Source: Clostridiales bacterium
GTDB taxonomy: Bacteria; Bacillota_E; Sulfobacillia; Sulfobacillales; JAIMBI01
Direction of reading: 5' to 3'
Assembly: GCA_027318915.1 (NCBI GenBank)
Contig: DAHVOH010000135.1
Location: 1-6,139, forward strand
DNA length: 6,139 nt
Shown: piece after piece, positions 5,090-6,139 of the stretch
Position numbering within the stretch: the stretch's first letter is position 1
Layout of the letters: each line of letters starts with the position of its first letter
The notes under the pieces: generated by a model
Databases searched by the model: none
Seen by the model: the letters and a program-made list of their open reading frames with translations, nothing else
Told to the model about the DNA's origin: nothing
Made by a program: the position numbers and the translations under genes

Positions 5090-6139
5090 ATGCAATTTCG
5101 CCGGGGCGTGTCGTCCGACCAAGCGTTCTTGCTCCCCCCGCGCGTCGATGAGTGGTTGCCCCCCGGCCACCTGGCGCGCGTGGTGGACGAGGCCATCGAC
5201 CTGCTGGACCTGTCGGCGGCCGAGGCCGCCTTCCATACCACCGGCGCCGGCGCGCCGGCCTACCCCCCCAAGCTGTTGCTGAAGCTCCTGACCTATGGCT
5301 ACCTGACGCAACGCTTTAGCTCGCGGCGCATCAGCAGCGCCTGCCGCGAGGACTTGGCCCTGATGTGGCTGGCCCGCCTGCAACAGCCCCAGCACCGTGG
5401 GCTGGCCGCCTTTCGGACCCAGCACGCCGAGGATCTGCCCGGGTGGATGGCCCAGGTGGTGCTGGTCTGCCTGGATCTCGGGATGGTGGGGTTGACGCTC
5501 GGCGCGATCGACGGGTCGACGTGCCAGGCCGACGCGTCCAAGCATAAGGCCATGTCCTACCAGCGGATCCAGGAGGTACTGCCCGTCCTGAAGGCGGAGA
5601 TCGCGACCCTCGTGGCGCGCCAAGGGGCGGCGGACGCCGAGGAGGCTTCCCCGCCCGCGGTGCCGGCCGACCGGCTGGCCCGGCTCCAGGCGCAGTTGGC
5701 CCGCGTGCAGAAAGCCGAAGCCGACTTGGAGGCCCGGTGGGCCGCGGAACACCCCGAGGACCCCACCCCGCCGGACGGCACCCAGATCAACTTTACGGAC
5801 CCGGACTCCCACATCATGGTGACCAAGACCCGGGGGGTGCAGCAAGCCTACAACGGCCAAGTGGTGGTGGATGCGACGGCCGGGGTGATTGTGGGCGCCA
5901 CCCTGTCGGCGCACCCCAACGACCAGCTGGAACTGGACCCCGCCCTGACGGCGGTGGAGACGGCCACCGGGGGCCGCCAATTTGCCCAGCTCACGGCGGA
6001 TGCGGGGTACTTTTCGGCGGGGAATGTGGCGGTGACCGAGGCCCACCACGTGGACGCGTACATCGCCGCGGGCGCGGACGCGTGGCGGCACGTGCAGGGG
6101 CAGACCCTCTACGGCCAAGGCCAATTTGCCTATGACGAG
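5090..6139 (+). CDS. IS1182-family transposase, 3' end beyond the window
   Basis: This is an open frame of 350 codons with no stop before the window edge; family members are usually about 450-560 aa, so roughly the last quarter or more is unseen. It encodes a DDE transposase. Residues 1-40 (MQFRRG, LLPPRVDEWLP, HLARVVDEAID) and 58-115 (YPPKLLLKLLTYGY, SSRRISSACREDLALMWLA, FRTQH) form the N-terminal DUF772-like region. The first catalytic Asp is D141 (GAIDGSTCQADASKHKAMSY). Residues about 160-220 are charged, Ala/Glu-rich and probably coiled coil. The block NFTDPDSHIMVTK (234-246) with AYNGQVVVDA (253-262) is characteristic of the family, and D304 (LTADAGYFS) is the second catalytic Asp; the catalytic Glu lies past the edge. 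The ATG has GAGGAGG at 5077-5083, 6 nt upstream, which decides the start; an in-frame GTG at 5045 is less likely. No frameshift is seen. Confidence 0.93.
   Translation, partial: MQFRRGVSSDQAFLLPPRVDEWLPPGHLARVVDEAIDLLDLSAAEAAFHTTGAGAPAYPPKLLLKLLTYGYLTQRFSSRRISSACREDLALMWLARLQQPQHRGLAAFRTQHAEDLPGWMAQVVLVCLDLGMVGLTLGAIDGSTCQADASKHKAMSYQRIQEVLPVLKAEIATLVARQGAADAEEASPPAVPADRLARLQAQLARVQKAEADLEARWAAEHPEDPTPPDGTQINFTDPDSHIMVTKTRGVQQAYNGQVVVDATAGVIVGATLSAHPNDQLELDPALTAVETATGGRQFAQLTADAGYFSAGNVAVTEAHHVDAYIAAGADAWRHVQGQTLYGQGQFAYDE

Larger units (their letters stand above)
4980..6139 (+). mobile_element. IS1182-family insertion sequence, left part
   Basis: The transposase identifies the element; its right end lies outside the window. 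The left boundary is an estimate, since it must sit in the non-coding region upstream of 5090 and no terminal inverted repeat or target duplication can be matched without the other end. The element is inserted between genes and does not break uppP. It lies on the side of the cas operon where the missing effector genes would be expected, with uppP in between. Confidence 0.55.

Noticed and set aside
4910..6124. Minus-strand open frame of 404 codons opposite the transposase
   Set aside because: It is a GC-driven antisense frame rich in Gly, Arg and His; the plus strand encodes a clear IS1182 transposase with its own ribosome binding site.

Overview
The window comes from a GC-rich bacterium. It carries the distal end of a type I-G (formerly I-U) CRISPR-Cas locus, a membrane undecaprenyl-diphosphatase gene, and the 5' part of an IS1182-family insertion sequence. 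The species cannot be named from the sequence. Strong GGAGG-type ribosome binding sites and high coding GC fit, for example, a high-GC Firmicute or Chloroflexi-like lineage, but this is only a guess. The UppP resembles the divergent, archaeal-like branch of its family.

Layout from left to right. Positions 1-209 hold the leader-proximal end of a CRISPR array with three identical 36-bp repeats, two complete 36-bp spacers and one spacer cut by the window edge. Positions 210-394 are the probable leader, which contains a hairpin touching the first repeat and a degenerate direct repeat. Three cas genes on the minus strand follow, read from right to left as csb2 (Cas5-Cas6-like fusion), cas4-cas1 fusion and cas2. 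They are packed with 0 nt between csb2 and cas4-1 and a 1-nt overlap between cas4-1 and cas2, so they form one operon reading towards the leader and array. A 137-bp gap of lower GC separates csb2 from uppP, which is also on the minus strand. A 290-bp intergenic region follows, then a plus-strand transposase that runs off the right edge.

The Cas4-Cas1 and Cas2 proteins form the spacer-acquisition machinery: Cas4 trims and orients prespacers, and Cas1-Cas2 integrates them at the leader end. Csb2 would process the array transcript and cap the Cascade complex. In complete type I-G loci, csb1 (cas7), cas8 and cas3 precede csb2. Here none of them is next to csb2; uppP and an insertion sequence occupy that side. 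The locus is therefore either an adaptation-plus-processing remnant, a rearranged system whose effector genes lie elsewhere, or an array served in trans. This is the most notable feature of the window.
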